From Trichomonas vaginalis G3 (Eukaryota; Parabasalia; Trichomonadida; Trichomonadidae), in assembly GCF_026262505.1 (NCBI RefSeq), contig NC_067207.1, forward strand, positions 31,898,082 to 31,962,081: a stretch of 64,000 nucleotides of DNA, given 5' to 3'. The notes under the pieces were generated by a model. The model searched no databases. It was not told where the DNA came from and worked only from the letters and a program-made list of their open reading frames with translations. Shown here in pieces: positions 19,306 through 30,123 of the stretch. Positions within the stretch are counted from its first letter, which is position 1. Every line of letters starts with the position of its first letter. The position numbers and the translations under genes are program-made.

Positions 19306-20162
19306 TTACAATACTGCGATGGTAGAGTTTAAGAGTTGTGCTTCAATGTAGAGACAGTCCTTATGGTCTGGAGGTAAGAACACTGGGCAGTTATGGTCAT
19401 GAGTGGAGAACATGTCTATCCAAAACTCACGATTGAAGCCAGTTAATTTATAGTATTTAGGGTTAGGAAGTGGTGAAGTTCTTGTATGACCAATGAACTC
19501 ATTTTCAACTCCCTTACTTAAGTTTGAATATAATATAGCTTGCTTTCTATCCCAAATGCCAGGTGTTACAATCTTTGAAAATTCATTTTTCCTCGGAAGC
19601 ATTGCATCATAATTGAAAACATTCTTGAAATCATCACTTGGTTCAGAGATTTGAAATCTTATACGTAATGGATTTTCTTTCTCTTTAGCGACTTCATTGA
19701 ATGGTGAATATATAACAAACTGACAGTCATGTGTTCCATCTTCATTTTCATTAAATTCATAATGAAAGTCTATAAGTTGTGGCTGACTACCTTCTTCTTT
19801 CAGTTGTGCAAGAAACTCACGTAAAGGCTGTAAAGTTTGTACTTCAATGTTGAACTTTTTCTCGAACATTCATTAAATGAAATCATACATTGCAACAATG
19901 TTGTATCGTCTTTAAAGTATTTGTATATGTGAATGTTTTGGGCGCTTAAAGACTGTTCGTCATTTTCTATCTCGACTTGAAGTATAAAGTCAACCTTTCT
20001 GAAAGCACGTGTTATATACATAGATGTTATGCCAATGTACTTCTCTTCATTTATGTTCACAATCCAGTCTGTTGGAAACTTAAACGTTACTCTGTTCCCC
20101 TTTATTTTGACGTCAGGGTTTTCACTACTGAACGCAACAGATAAAGGTATTTGTCTATACAT
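19306..20162 (-). pseudogene. Candidate minor capsid protein, family 1, second member (fossil)
   Basis: Shares with 3949-4830 and 38591-39451 the early block (VTFKFPTDWIVNINEEKYIGI) and the late block (IWDRKQAILYSNLS ... LPNPKYY ... FWIDMFS ... DHKDCLYIEAQLL). Maverick A therefore encodes two divergent members of one beta-rich family, as B does (32742-33588 and 38591-39451). The start at 20162 is preceded on its strand by TTTTTATCCGAATTAA, the promoter-like arrangement of this element. Broken copy. Confidence 0.6.
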
Positions 20163-20446
20163 TTAATTCGGATAAAAATAAACCATTTACTCTTTCTTTG
20201 CTTCAGCTTCTTTAGCTTTTGCTTCAGCTTCTTCTCTAGCTTTTTCGCCAGCAAACGTGGGTTCTTTTGTCTTCCAGCAGCTAATGCAGCAAGTTGTTTT
20301 TCACTAAGTTTTCTCTTTGGTCTCTCTGGCTTTTGTTCTTGTTTTTGTTCCTTCAGTTCGGATAAAATTTGCTCACGAATTTCTTTCTTCAATGCTTCAA
20401 CATCTATGACCCCTTGGGTCTTGTCCGTAGGACTTGTCTGAGTCAT
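20102..20446 (-). CDS. Lys/Glu-rich coiled-coil protein (about 90-114 aa)
   Basis: Starts MTQTSPTDKTQG, then a charged helix and KPERPKRKLSEKQLAALAAG, a basic segment like the short SEKQ...A.G motif found in many large-DNA-virus proteins, then a Lys-rich coiled coil. The exact C-terminus is uncertain. Likely nucleic-acid binding. It lies just upstream of the family-1 gene on the same strand and diverges from the gene at 20489. Confidence 0.45.
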   Translation of the reverse strand: MTQTSPTDKTQGVIDVEALKKEIREQILSELKEQKQEQKPERPKRKLSEKQLAALAAGRQKNPRLLAKKLEKKLKQKLKKLKQRKSKWFIFIRIKCIDKYLYLLRSVVKTLTSK

Positions 20447-20488
20447 TTGACTGCAGATAAAAAAAATTAAAACTTTAACCGATGTAAA

Positions 20489-20916
20489 ATGAGCTTGTCA
20501 AAATCAGAGCGAGAGTCTATTATATTAAATGACGCAAGAGGAATACAACATCCTTTCTATTACGTAAGTCAGAGTAAAGATGGTAAAATATACGTAAGAA
20601 AAAGAAAGGTTCCATTAGCGAATGCAGAGAGCGACAACATTAAGGTGCATGGCACCGAGGGCGAAGCCCATATAAAACCTTCTATTCAAACTGAAAAGTC
20701 AATAGAACAGAAGAAAAGAAGCCAGATGTACTTTCAATAACGAACCAAGAGCTTATTGCAAAGTTCGTGAATTTCATTGAAAAACAAACCGAGTCAAAGA
20801 ACCCTGACCCACCAGTGAAAGAAGTTGAGACAAAAGAGAATGTACAGTTCATTGAAAATGTCAAGAAACAACTTCCACCACGAATGCCAAGAAGAAGAGT
20901 GAGAATAATGAAGTAA
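20489..20916 (+). pseudogene. Small protein of the 'DGxxxVRKxKxPL' family (fossil)
   Basis: The N-terminal motif ESIILNDARG ... FYYVSQSKDGKIYVRKRKVP is shared with 36565-37149 of Maverick B (NSIIESARSG ... YKVTFHRNGTASISKKKQTL) and with 23046-23282 (FYIHTMKDGRVQFRKIKQPL). A basic tail (PRMPRRRVRIMK) follows. Possibly a conserved DNA- or capsid-binding module; unknown family. The copy is broken. Confidence 0.5.
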
Positions 20917-20943
20917 ATAGATATTTTTATCTGAAGTAAATAC

Positions 20944-22488
20944 ATGCAGAACGAACAGTTAAACGAATTTACTCCAGCAGAGCATATTCATCAGATTCGC
21001 TCATATTTCGATATCATAGACAATGCAGTTCAAATTGGTGACACTAATAGAAAATATTCTGACGCAAAGATTCCATCACAACCTGGAACTGCTAAAGATA
21101 ACACATGGGTAACATTCAATCTCTCACCTCCTGGTGAAAATATGTTGGACCTTTACAATACATTCATTACGTATAAAATGGAAGGTCAATTTATTGTAGA
21201 TAAAGAAATTGGTTCAGGTTCCAATAAAACAAACCCACCAGGATTTTGGATTGGTTTCGATGACGCTTTCTATGCAGTTGCTGGATATCAAATCCTTGCA
21301 AATGGTCGTATCGTATATTCTCAAGACAACGCAAGAGAAGAAGCATATATAACTTCAAACTCACAAACTACCGAACAAATAAAGAAAGTAGATGTTTTCT
21401 CAAAGACTCGACATGAAGATGTATGGAGTCATTCGGGAACATGCAGAACAGGACAAATTGTTAGTGGTCCAATTACAGCAGGAAAATCATTTGATTTTAA
21501 GCTTCGTTTAAGAATTCCTGTTAGAAGATTTTCCATTAGAAGCTATTCGATTTATTCCTTTTGCAGGAAACATTCAGCTTAAAGTAAAGTTCAGTAGCGA
21601 CGCCTTACAATGCACATCTATATCTGTAAATGATATCATTGCTTTCAATCCAACTCTTAAAGTTGCATTTGCTTCAGATTCAAATCCACCGACAAATAAA
21701 TTTGTTCCATGGAATGAACCATTCACTATGATAACGAAGGCATAGAAGCTAGTGGAACAGTTACTATTACAACTGTAACCCAGCAACTATTTCGAACAAA
21801 GATGGATTTTAATGAATGTTTCATTCATCCAAAGTCATTCTCTTTAGACCCTAACATTTATACAGAACTTGTAGAACATTATACAAACGAGGCTTTATGT
21901 TTTCCTGTTAAAGTTATGGATTGGATTCCTATGGACGGTTCATTCTCAAAGAATACAGATAGTTCAAGTGCAACATTTACAGCAGCTTATACGCCTATTA
22001 ATGTTAAAAGTATTTGGGCACTATTTAGAAAGAAAGACAACTATTATGTTAATTTTGAGAACCCTAAGTTTAAATATCTTCAGCTTTCCATGGGAGCTTA
22101 TGGAAATATGCCTGCAGAACCTGAAAAATCATATGGACCTGTATTTTATGAAATGGTTGCGAACGCTTGCAATACAAACAATGATATGATTGGATTTAAT
22201 GAAGATGTTATGAGGTCATTGGTGGATGATGGTAGTGTGGAACATAAATGGGATAGCTATGACAACACACATTTCTTATGTGGTTTTCCAACAGAAGTGG
22301 ACTTTTGCTTCCAGCAAGGTCAAACATCTACTGCTCCAATAACATACAAATTGTCTGTTAAAGGACCTATTGAACTAGCAACTGAAAATGTACCAAAGCC
22401 ACTTATTGGATTTATGAGGGATTGTTGCTTTGCAATACAAGTAAGACAGTCAGGCATACCAATAATAAGATTGACGACTATAACTTAG
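20944..22488 (+). pseudogene. Candidate major capsid protein, double jelly-roll type (fossil)
   Basis: Over 500 codons of beta-rich sequence with no membrane segment. The block FDFKLRLRIPV matches KVKLKLRVPLSSF of the 49347-50955 protein in Maverick B, and both have long Asn/Thr/Pro-rich loops and aromatic strands (GFWIGFDDAFYAVAGYQI vs the equivalent FYVGYQYAPEVFMGYKI). Size, composition and recurrence fit the Polinton DJR capsid protein that forms pseudo-hexameric capsomers. Recognition is by pattern, not by search. The copy is broken. Confidence 0.65.
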
Positions 22489-22540
22489 CACTGACGACAG
22501 TGAGGAATAAAGGATGAACGTTTATTTTTAAAGCTTATAA

Positions 22541-22720
22541 ATGAGTTCTTCATCAAGCTCTCGTGAACCTTCACCATCTATGAAACAAACTTTACCAAAC
22601 GATTATGGAGCACCTATTGAATATTTCTTACGAGCTGCACAATGGCAAAGAGCAGTCTCACCAAGGTTAGGTGTTCCACCAGCTCCTGTCAAAATAGCAT
22701 TTGGTCAAGTCCCTATATAA
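22541..22720 (+). CDS. Short Ser/Pro-rich protein (59 aa)
   Basis: Starts MSSSSSSREPSPSMKQ after TTTATTTTTAAAGCTTATAA, the usual promoter-like context. It contains IEYFLRAAQWQRAVSP and a Pro/Val end. It may be part of one fossil gene with the following frame. Unknown function, next to the capsid gene. Confidence 0.4.
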   Translation: MSSSSSSREPSPSMKQTLPNDYGAPIEYFLRAAQWQRAVSPRLGVPPAPVKIAFGQVPI

Positions 22721-22952
22721 ATATGGTCTCCCACTAGGTTTGCTAGCTACAGCAGGAGCAGTAATGATGTTGAAAAGAAATAAAGCAAATGTTGTAAATA
22801 ATACTGAAGTAGCTGAAGTTAAACAAACTCCGACACCAACATCAAAACCAACGCTTTCACAAACAACACCTTCAATGACTCCTGAACCTATGAAAGTACA
22901 AACTCCTGTTCAAAAGTCAACTCCAAAACCGACTCCAACATTTAAACCATAA
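22701..22952 (+). CDS. Membrane-anchored Pro/Thr-rich frame
   Basis: One hydrophobic segment (YGLPLGLLATAGAVMML) followed by a basic stop-transfer and a long Pro/Thr/Ser-rich tail (TPTPTSKPTLSQTTP...). No canonical ATG start precedes the hydrophobic segment, so the start is uncertain. Layout resembles small virion membrane-associated proteins. Not recognised. Confidence 0.4.
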   Translation: MVKSLYKYGLPLGLLATAGAVMMLKRNKANVVNNTEVAEVKQTPTPTSKPTLSQTTPSMTPEPMKVQTPVQKSTPKPTPTFKP

Positions 22953-23045
22953 CCTACACCACAAATAAATCGTAAAACTCCTGCGTTTCCTTACTGAAAA
23001 AATAACGTTATTTTTATTTAATATTAAAATTTTTATTTTATTGAA

Positions 23046-23282
23046 ATGACAAATAAAGTCACTGAAGCAATGAAACAAAAGTTTTTGGTAGAATACATTA
23101 AATCAGGAACTATTCCAGAAGGTTTTTACATTCATACTATGAAGGATGGTAGAGTTCAGTTTAGAAAGATAAAGCAACCATTAGATAAAGAAGGAATTTT
23201 GAGAAAGATTAAACTTCATGAGGACAACATTGCTGAACTTAAGAAGAAGTTAGAAGAGTTGGAGAAAGGAAGAGAGTTATAA
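23046..23282 (+). CDS. Small coiled-coil protein of the 'DGxxxVRKxKxPL' family
   Basis: 78 residues: FYIHTMKDGRVQFRKIKQPL followed by a coiled coil rich in Leu/Lys/Glu (NIAELKKKLEELEKG). Preceded by TTTTTATTTTATTGAA. The end of the gene lies inside the inner edge of the right inverted repeat. Related in its core to 20489-20916 and 36565-37149. Confidence 0.55.
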   Translation: MTNKVTEAMKQKFLVEYIKSGTIPEGFYIHTMKDGRVQFRKIKQPLDKEGILRKIKLHEDNIAELKKKLEELEKGREL

Positions 23283-24137
23283 AGCAATGAATTCAAGAGG
23301 GTGAAAAACCGGGTGAAAAAAGAGGTGAGATTTCACCACTTCACCTAAATTTATTTTTGTGCTATGTTTTCATACGTGTGAGGGTGGTGATATCATTAAT
23401 TTTTAAATAAATGTGGGAACAAAAAAAAGCATATCTACTCAACAGGAATGAGACCCTTACTGACTATGTATTCGTTTAATGCTTGATGAAAACAATGGTA
23501 CATATTATCGTATGGGTATACACAACGTCTGTTTCCATCGTCGTCGTATATGTAGAGCTCAAATCCAGTCCAACCTTCTTTTGTACAATATGTAGCTTTA
23601 TTTAAGTATGCATTTATGTAGATAAGGCAATTTTCTTCATCGCTCCAGAAATAATTTTTCGTCTTTGTTGAAATAGTTTTCGTTCCTCTACGTCCATAAG
23701 GAATGTATGCAATAAATTTAGCATCATAAGGTATTATAATATATTCAGGGTTTCTTTCATCGTCAATGGGTCTGTCTTTGTTAAAATGCATGTTTCTCAG
23801 TTTTACTTGAGTTTTGAATAGTTCACGGAAACGTTCTGGGAAAGAGTCATAGTAAATGTAGTCGGACATGTCTTTGTAATGAAATAAAAAATTAAAAAAA
23901 ATAAAAATAAGGTTATATTTTATTTAGTGAGGACGGTAGTGAATTCGTTAGTGAAGTCGTTAGTGAAGTCATTAGTGAAGTCGTTTATGTGTCAGATGGT
24001 TTTGTAAATATTTAAGGTTAAGTTGGTGTTATGGTTGTGTTGTAAAATATACGTTACCGGTTTCGTAAAGTGTCAAAACCACTAAGTGGTGTACGGAGGC
24101 GCGCAGTGCCACAGTACGCGACTTAGGGATACTAACT
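23266..24137 (-). repeat. Right terminal inverted repeat of Maverick A
   Basis: Inverse of 1-748 for positions 23266-24000, with the outermost ~137 bases (24001-24137) unmatched only because the window starts too late. The tip carries GGCGCGCAGTGCC and ends with ATACTAACT. Beyond 24137 the sequence continues a host reading frame, which places the border. Confidence 0.85.
23435..23869 (-). CDS. TIR-resident hypothetical protein, right copy
   Basis: Identical in protein sequence to 144-578; it points from the tip inward. See that entry. Identity of the two copies suggests either recent insertion or gene conversion between the ends. Confidence 0.6.
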   Translation of the reverse strand: MSDYIYYDSFPERFRELFKTQVKLRNMHFNKDRPIDDERNPEYIIIPYDAKFIAYIPYGRRGTKTISTKTKNYFWSDEENCLIYINAYLNKATYCTKEGWTGFELYIYDDDGNRRCVYPYDNMYHCFHQALNEYIVSKGLIPVE

Positions 24138-24936
24138 ATAGGAGTATTGATTGTAACTTTTGTTGTATTTCCGTCATAGAATGACCTATATAATGTAGCA
24201 GTGTTGGAATAGAACTCTTTATCTTTAGTATTTCCAACTAAATAGCATTCACCAAATGTAACTTGTTGGAATAAACGGAAAATTGATCGACCACATTTGT
24301 TTTGAATAAAATTACATTTCTCAACGGAAAATGTCATAGAACAACTTATATAATGACAATCATCAATATTTACTTCATTTCCTTCTGATGTACAAAAAAT
24401 GATATGAATTGAATCAGGTGATTCGATTTTAAATGCAGATTCATCAGATCCTATATTTTTTGAAATATTTGTTGATGATATTGTTTGGTATCCGTAATAT
24501 AAACAATTTGTTGACCCTCCTCTTCCAGTTTCATCGCATTCTGAAATTGTTGATTCAATCAAAAAATGTGGTAAATTTTTATTTTGAATGGAATAACTAT
24601 AAAGAAAAGTACCTTCACGATTTCCATAATTATAAGAATGCGTTCCACATGATTGAAATAAAATAAATGATCCTCCTTTGTGATAAATTGAAGCACCTTC
24701 TGAACCACCATAGCAAGATGTAAAAGAATTACGATAAACAAGTAACCTGGTGTTTTCATTTTGTGCGCTGAGAAAAATAGCCTGTTCAAGATTTAAGAAT
24801 TTGATTTGATTAACAAAGTAACTTCCAGTTGAAGTATTAGAGAATTTACCATATGATAAATAACATGCGGTAGGTGAAACCCCCGGAAAATATGAATTCC
24901 ATACTTTGATATCGCCGACACGACTCTATTTCCAAT
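24138..24936 (-). pseudogene. Host surface-type repeat protein fragment (Pmp/BspA-like), disrupted
   Basis: Minus-strand frame without a start Met and with an in-frame stop just upstream; downstream it runs into the Maverick tip at 24137. The sequence has the texture of secreted beta-helix adhesins of Trichomonas: alternating short strands, many Cys, and repeats such as SCYGGSEGASIYHKGGSF, NKNLPHFLIESTISEC and CNFIQNKCGRSIF, resembling the GGAI/FxxN repeats of polymorphic-membrane-protein-like families. About 265 codons remain. The transposon cut the gene; the upstream end also looks decayed. Confidence 0.55.
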
Positions 24937-25989
24937 TAGTTATTTTTGTTTCAAAACAAAATAATCGTTATTTCGGAATTGAAGAGTATTGTTACTGAAG
25001 AATCTGAGTCAATTCCAGGTTTGTTGTATAATCAGATAACTAGAAGTGTGGTGTCACTATTTCTAGTAATATGCTTTTCCCAAAGTGCAAAAAAATGGTC
25101 CAAATGGCACCAACTTTTTGCACAAATTTGCTACATTCATAAAAATTGCGCCTCCGGTTTTTACGACCTTTGGAAAAAAAATGAGATAAGCAGTAAAAAT
25201 TATCTACGGTTTCACTAATTTTTTGATTCAAAATGAAAATATTCAAAAATTTCATAAAAAAATTAACTTTTACATTGAAAAAAGCTTTTTCATGCATTTT
25301 TAAATCAGCCAATTCGATTTATTATTATCATTTAAACTATATCTTTGACAGTTTTTCTTAACATTTATATTATTTTATTCTCATTTTTATTATAATAAAA
25401 ATTTGATTTTTACTTAAATAACATAGCTAAAACTGTATCACGATCAAATTGTATGCAATACATTTATTAAATTTGGTTGATTTGAAATTTGATAATTCAT
25501 TTTTATAACTTATATTGAAATTATATATGTAATAGTCTGCTAGCACAAAATAAAATTTATTACAATACGAACATTCAAAACCTAAGCAATGCATATCACA
25601 AATGATATAGTATGATAACTTTATTGGAAATTACAGGCGCGCAGTGTTTTCTTGTTGTGCAGTAAAGTTGACCAAATTTACACAAATTTATCTGCAAATT
25701 TGCATAAATTAATAATATCATATACTCTAATAATATATGAAATATTATGGAAATCCCAAGTGCCAAAGTCGAGATATGAGATGATTGCAAAACAAAAATT
25801 GAAATGTATTCATATTTCTCATGTAAAATCCATTTGCATGAGTAACTCCGACTAAAACCACAAAAATCTATAAATATGTTAGAAATCTCTAATATATCAA
25901 AAGTAAGGTCGATGAACAAATGAGCACTTTTTGGCGACCTTATATGTTAATGTTTAACTAAATAATCTGAATAAATTTATACATCATGT
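24937..25989. other. AT-rich intergenic region
   Basis: No supported gene. A short minus-strand frame near 24950-25020 reads YNKPGIDSDSSVTILFNSE and might be a decayed upstream piece of the neighbouring surface protein. Around 25634-25645 there is an isolated AGGCGCGCAGTG identical to the Maverick A tip. The rest is AT-rich and repetitive. Confidence 0.4.
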
Positions 25990-26000
25990 CCTGTACAATA
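25990..26000 (+). repeat. 11-bp target duplication of the MULE, left
   Basis: CCTGTACAATA, repeated exactly at 60779-60789, directly outside the inverted repeats. Mutator-like elements make 9-11-bp duplications. Confidence 0.8.
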
Positions 26001-26087
26001 GAGAGGTTATCGATTTTGTAATTTAATCGTCGTCGTTATCGATTTTGTAATTTAATCGTTATCGTCTTTTTCTAAACGTGCATTTTT
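26001..26087 (+). repeat. MULE terminal inverted repeat, left
   Basis: Core TTATCGATTTTGTAATTTAA repeated twice, followed by CTTTTTCTAAACGTGCATTT; inverse of 60693-60778 with few differences. Confidence 0.8.
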
Positions 26088-26490
26088 ACATTAAAAGCAA
26101 TGCAACTCCAAAATTAATTGGTATTTAGACTTTAATTAGGTGCAGACAAACGAAATGCAGTCCAAATATTTTGGTGATATATGAATTACATAAATTTAAG
26201 GAAATTGAAATTATATCTTTTTAAATTTTTAGGAAAACAGATTTATAGAATTGTTTAAGTCATCAAAATAATGCAGAATTAGGTCAAACTTTCCAAATTT
26301 AATCATTTGCAAGACTTTCAAGCGACTTCAAAATGTCGAAATATAAGTCCAAAAATAAAATTACGATTACAGTCTATCCTCAATTATTATCACGCTAATT
26401 ATTGAGTGACCCATGCGTTCGTATGTATGTAATACCTTTTAAAAAGGAGATGAGAGAGATAAACGACATTTACAATTTAAATCTGATGTA

Positions 26491-26701
26491 TTTACTTGTT
26501 ACATTTACAAATGTAAATGTTTCTCGTAATGTTTACATTTTGTAAGTATAACGAATAAAAATGACGCACTTTTTTTACAAAGTCAAATTATGCGATACAA
26601 CTTTACTTGTTACATTTACAAATGTAAATGTTTCTCGTAATGTTTACATTTTGTAAGTATAACGAATAAAAATGACGCACTTTTTTTACAAAGTCAAATT
26701 A
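26491..26701 (+). repeat. Two tandem copies of a 111-bp unit
   Basis: Almost identical copies begin at 26491 and 26602. Each holds the palindrome-rich ACATTTACAAATGTAAATGT and AATGACGCACTTTTTTTACA. Non-coding; could be sub-terminal transposase binding repeats of the MULE. Confidence 0.85.
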
Positions 26702-26781
26702 TTGTTCGATTTTTGCAGCTTGTAAACGATTAATTGTATAAAGTAATTGATATTAGCACGACATAACTGATTATTTCCATT

Positions 26782-26834
26782 GAAATACGATTTTCATGGA
26801 ATAATTCAATAGTATTCCATGAAAATCGTATTTC
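26782..26834. repeat. Perfect 22-bp hairpin
   Basis: Arms 26782-26803 and 26813-26834 are exact inverses (GAAATACGATTTTCATGGAA...), with a 9-base loop. No coding context. Confidence 0.9.
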
Positions 26835-27730
26835 CATTATATTATCCGTGAAATGCGGTGTAAACTTCACAATTCTCCGCTTCGGACGGAAAGAATTGTG
26901 TAGCCACACACACTTGTCATGCATAATTGTGTATTAAGCAAAACGAAAGCATTCACGATACAAATCTGTTAATTATGAATACTTTGATTTGACATTGAAT
27001 ATCTCATATCGAGATTTGAGATATCAAAAGCAAATTTTGATTTTTTATTATACAATTTATATTTGTAGTCTAATTATTATAGATATCATCATAATATTGT
27101 GAAAGCACAATTTTTGGACCAGAAATTTTATAAAATATTCAAAAGCTCAATTTTTCGAAAGTATTAGATAGCTATTATATTTGACATTGAATGCAAATAT
27201 ACTGTATGTGATTTTTATGAATATTTGTATTAGATAATTTGCGATCTGAAAAAAAATTGAATTTACTAATATTTGTTCTATTTATATAATATACTCGGGC
27301 ATTATATTATGATTAGAATACAATTGCTAAAATCGAGTCTAATATTTTAGAATATTTTTTTAAGATATTTGGGATTGAGTATTCATACTATGTGATTTTC
27401 ATAACCAATGAATGTGCCCTACAGTATAAGTAAATATAAGAATAATTTTTTTCAATTTGATATCTTTTTTTAAAAAAGTGTGATTTTCACAAAAAAAGTG
27501 TTATAGTAGTAGGATTATAGTCCATACAATACTATTGTAATCTCTTTTCTCGAATTTAATTTTTCAATTAGCAATTCGAGAAAAAAAATATTACTTAAAG
27601 GACGACTTATCACTCCGAAAAAGACCAAAATTAAGGACGTGATTTTTTTGAAAGTTCGCGATTTTTCAAAAAGTCGCAATTTTTTCCCGAATCGCGATTT
27701 TTTAAAAAAATCGAAATTTATCGTTCAAAT

Positions 27731-27752
27731 CGCGATTTATTAATAAATCGCG
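27731..27752. repeat. Perfect 22-bp palindrome
   Basis: CGCGATTTATTAATAAATCG plus CG reads the same on both strands. It lies within a run of short GCGATTT/AAATCGC inverted repeats (about 27650-27755). Confidence 0.85.
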
Positions 27753-27953
27753 AAAAAATTCTGTTCATAACAAATCTAGGAGACTATTTGATGAAAACAT
27801 ATCCGATGTGGGTTTTGTTGTATTATATAACTTGTTATTGACTTCTTAGCTTTCCAAATTTTTTTCGATAATGAGAAAACGAATGAAAAATCAACATTTG
27901 GTCCATTTAAAATTTGATTTGTTTACATTTTTTTTACTTTTTGAATTTCAATA

Positions 27954-30074
27954 GGGTTGTTAGATTCCCGACGATAGGTGTCTTGGAAGATTTGCCTGGT
28001 GTCATCATAGTGTCTTTAAATCAAAAATTTTATTTTGGAGTTAGTTTTATTGATTTTTCAATAAAAAACATTTCTAAAACAAGAAAATAAAACGATAAAA
28101 TATTTATATTTTATATAAGGATCTTATATATTTAAAATAAATATCATTTTATTTTTTTCATTGGTGTCTGTCAAACCATAATACACTATTCAAAAATTCA
28201 ATGTGTCTTGCGGTTTCAAAAGACACCTTCAAATTGAACGATAGCACAGACACTATTGAATTTTACCCATTGTATTTAGTTTTTACCCTTTTTATTTTTA
28301 AGAATTAATGACTGAAACAGCCGTTTTGCTTAAAGTTCATTAAGAGAAAAACAATTCTTCTTCTTCAATCTATTGGTATAGATCCGTATTTTTCCCAAGT
28401 GAGCGGGGTATCTCCAATCCCAGCCCTATCGTCCTCCCAGTGTCAGTTTTCAATATAAAATCCAAATATTTTTTGAAAATAAAAATTTCGAGAAATTTTT
28501 CTGATTTTTTTTCTTTGATTTCAATAATTCAAAATAAATTTGGGAGTAAAAAGACACTATTTAATGAAATTCATATGAGTGAATATGGATAAATACTCTC
28601 AAAACATACAATTTATCTATTTTTTCTTTATATTATCAACTAATTAGTGATAATTTTTTTTGAATCAGATTTTTTTTCATTAAAAACATAATATATAACA
28701 CAACAATGATGCACACATACGTATCTACACATCAAAATATAAAGCTTGTTTTGGTCTGGGCATCCCAACCCAAAATTCTTTAAAAATTGAATAAAATTGA
28801 ATACTTGGGGCTGGGATGCCCATCCCAAAACCGAATTGAATTTTTTAAATTAAAGAATATATTTATGTATTTATAATATACATGTGATGTCTATAAAAAA
28901 TACTAAATTCTAAAAAAAATTCAATTTATTCAAAACGTATACTAAGTGATCACTTCATTAGTAGGATCAGCAATCCTACTAAATGGTGAGAACGCCACTA
29001 ACTAAAAAAGGAGTCCTTGGAGCTCTTGATCTCTTGTCAGTAGAGTTCATAATGAGGCATGGCATCTACTGATTAGAGATCAGAGCAATCCTACCTTACC
29101 TTCAGGAGCTACAAAGCTCCTAATCGTTACGAGAGGGAGTCTTGGAGCTCCTGAAGCTCATCAGCAGAGGCTATTTACCATTTGGGCCTCTTCTGATGAA
29201 AGATGCGAAACACGTCTACGAACCAGGAGCTTCAAAGCTTCTAATCCTTACTAAAGGGAGCTTTGGAGCTCCTGAGTCTCCATCAACAGAGTCCCAGATG
29301 GTAAATGTCCTTTGCTGATGAAAGATGCGAAACACATCTACGAACCAGGAGCTCCAAAGCTCCTAATCCTTACGAAAGGGAGCTTTGGAGCTCCTGAAAC
29401 TCCTTTTACTATAAAATATGACAGTTTTCTTCTGAGGTTCTCATCAAATCTAAGACTTCAGAAGAAAGCTGTCCTATCAATGTATACTTACACTCTCATG
29501 GACTACAAGTGTACAATTTTAAAGCAGAGATTATCCGAGGCCTCTCATCAAATGAGGGACCTCGGATAATCTCTACCTTAAGTAGTCAAATAACTTTTCT
29601 CACTATTTAGGAACAAAAGAACAAGAGTTGGAGTACTTTAAGGCAAGATTCTTCCGAAATCTCTCATCGAATGAGAGACTTCGGAAGGACCTTGCCAAAT
29701 CCTTGAACGCCAATATCCTTGGAACTGAGCTAGAACCAGGGAGAAGTAGCATACTATAGAGCACGATGGTAATCTCGGAAATACTTATATCGCCCCAAGC
29801 ACAATATTTAAGAAGTCTAACTCATATATACAAGAAGTCAGGCTGAATAGATATTGTGCATATGGTTTGCAGAACTCTCATGATATTTAAAATTCATGTT
29901 ATCCCAAAAAAGGTGACACTTTGGGTGTATCGTCCATCCCAGGGATGCAAAAATCACATCACCTTGGATCTATAGACTAAAAACGCATTTATTTCTACAC
30001 GCCAATAAGGAAGGGAAAATTATAAGACACCATGGTGTCTTCAAAACGCTAATTTTTGATATTTTTAACAACCC
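27954..30074. other. Repeat-rich MULE left arm, possible TA-flanked insertion
   Basis: GGGTTGTTA at 27954 and its inverse TAACAACCC ending at 30074 are each flanked by TA, as for a Tc1/mariner-type insertion, but inward similarity is weak. Inside: a GGTGTCT-type repeat set (27980-28240), an inverted repeat GGGCATCCCA/TGGGATGCCC (about 28760-28825) and the hairpin satellite at 29010-29696. No gene is supported here. Confidence 0.3.
29010..29696. repeat. Hairpin satellite, ~105-125-bp period
   Basis: Four units start with GGGAG(T/C)(C/T)TTGGAGCTC at about 29010, 29135, 29256 and 29378. Each contains a self-complementary AGGAGCT...AGCTCCT hairpin and a CATCAG...CTGATG stem, and two share CTGATGAAAGATGCGAAACA. 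Three more perfect or near-perfect hairpins continue at the same spacing (29421-29472, 29526-29575, 29642-29696), the last two with loops of the form CTCATCRAATGAG. No frame is conserved, so structure rather than coding is maintained. Confidence 0.7.
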
Positions 30075-30120
30075 TAAATTTCAATTTATATTTTCCTCAA
30101 GAAATACTTTAGATTTTAAG

Positions 30121-30123
30121 AAA

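Larger units (their letters stand above)
1..24137. mobile_element. Maverick/Polinton A (fossil, composite, left tip outside window)
   Basis: Polintons are large virus-like DNA transposons that encode capsid proteins, a packaging ATPase, protein-primed DNA polymerase and a retroviral-type integrase. All of these are recognisable here. The right tip is set at 24137: the motif AGTTAGTAT read inward there recurs at a second, internal terminus at 2541. Positions 1-748 are the inverse of 23266-24000, and the remaining ~137 bp of left end should lie before base 1. No target duplication can be checked. The copy is broken, with roughly fifteen interruptions across its genes, but its two terminal repeats are almost identical, suggesting recent insertion or gene conversion. 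Inserted in a host surface-protein-like gene. Confidence 0.9.

Noticed and set aside
24029-24137. Host surface-protein frame continuing past 24137
   Set aside because: The continuation reads the Maverick terminal repeat, as shown by the shared AGTTAGTAT tip at 2541; it is not host coding.
29193-29340. CTGATGA...GAAAC in two satellite units suggested hammerhead ribozymes
   Set aside because: The seven bases between CTGATGA and GAAA cannot form stem II, and CTGATG itself pairs in the unit's own hairpin.
24937-30120. Search for tRNA, rRNA or other standard RNA genes
   Set aside because: No cloverleaf-like or rRNA-like segment was recognised by eye here or elsewhere in the window.
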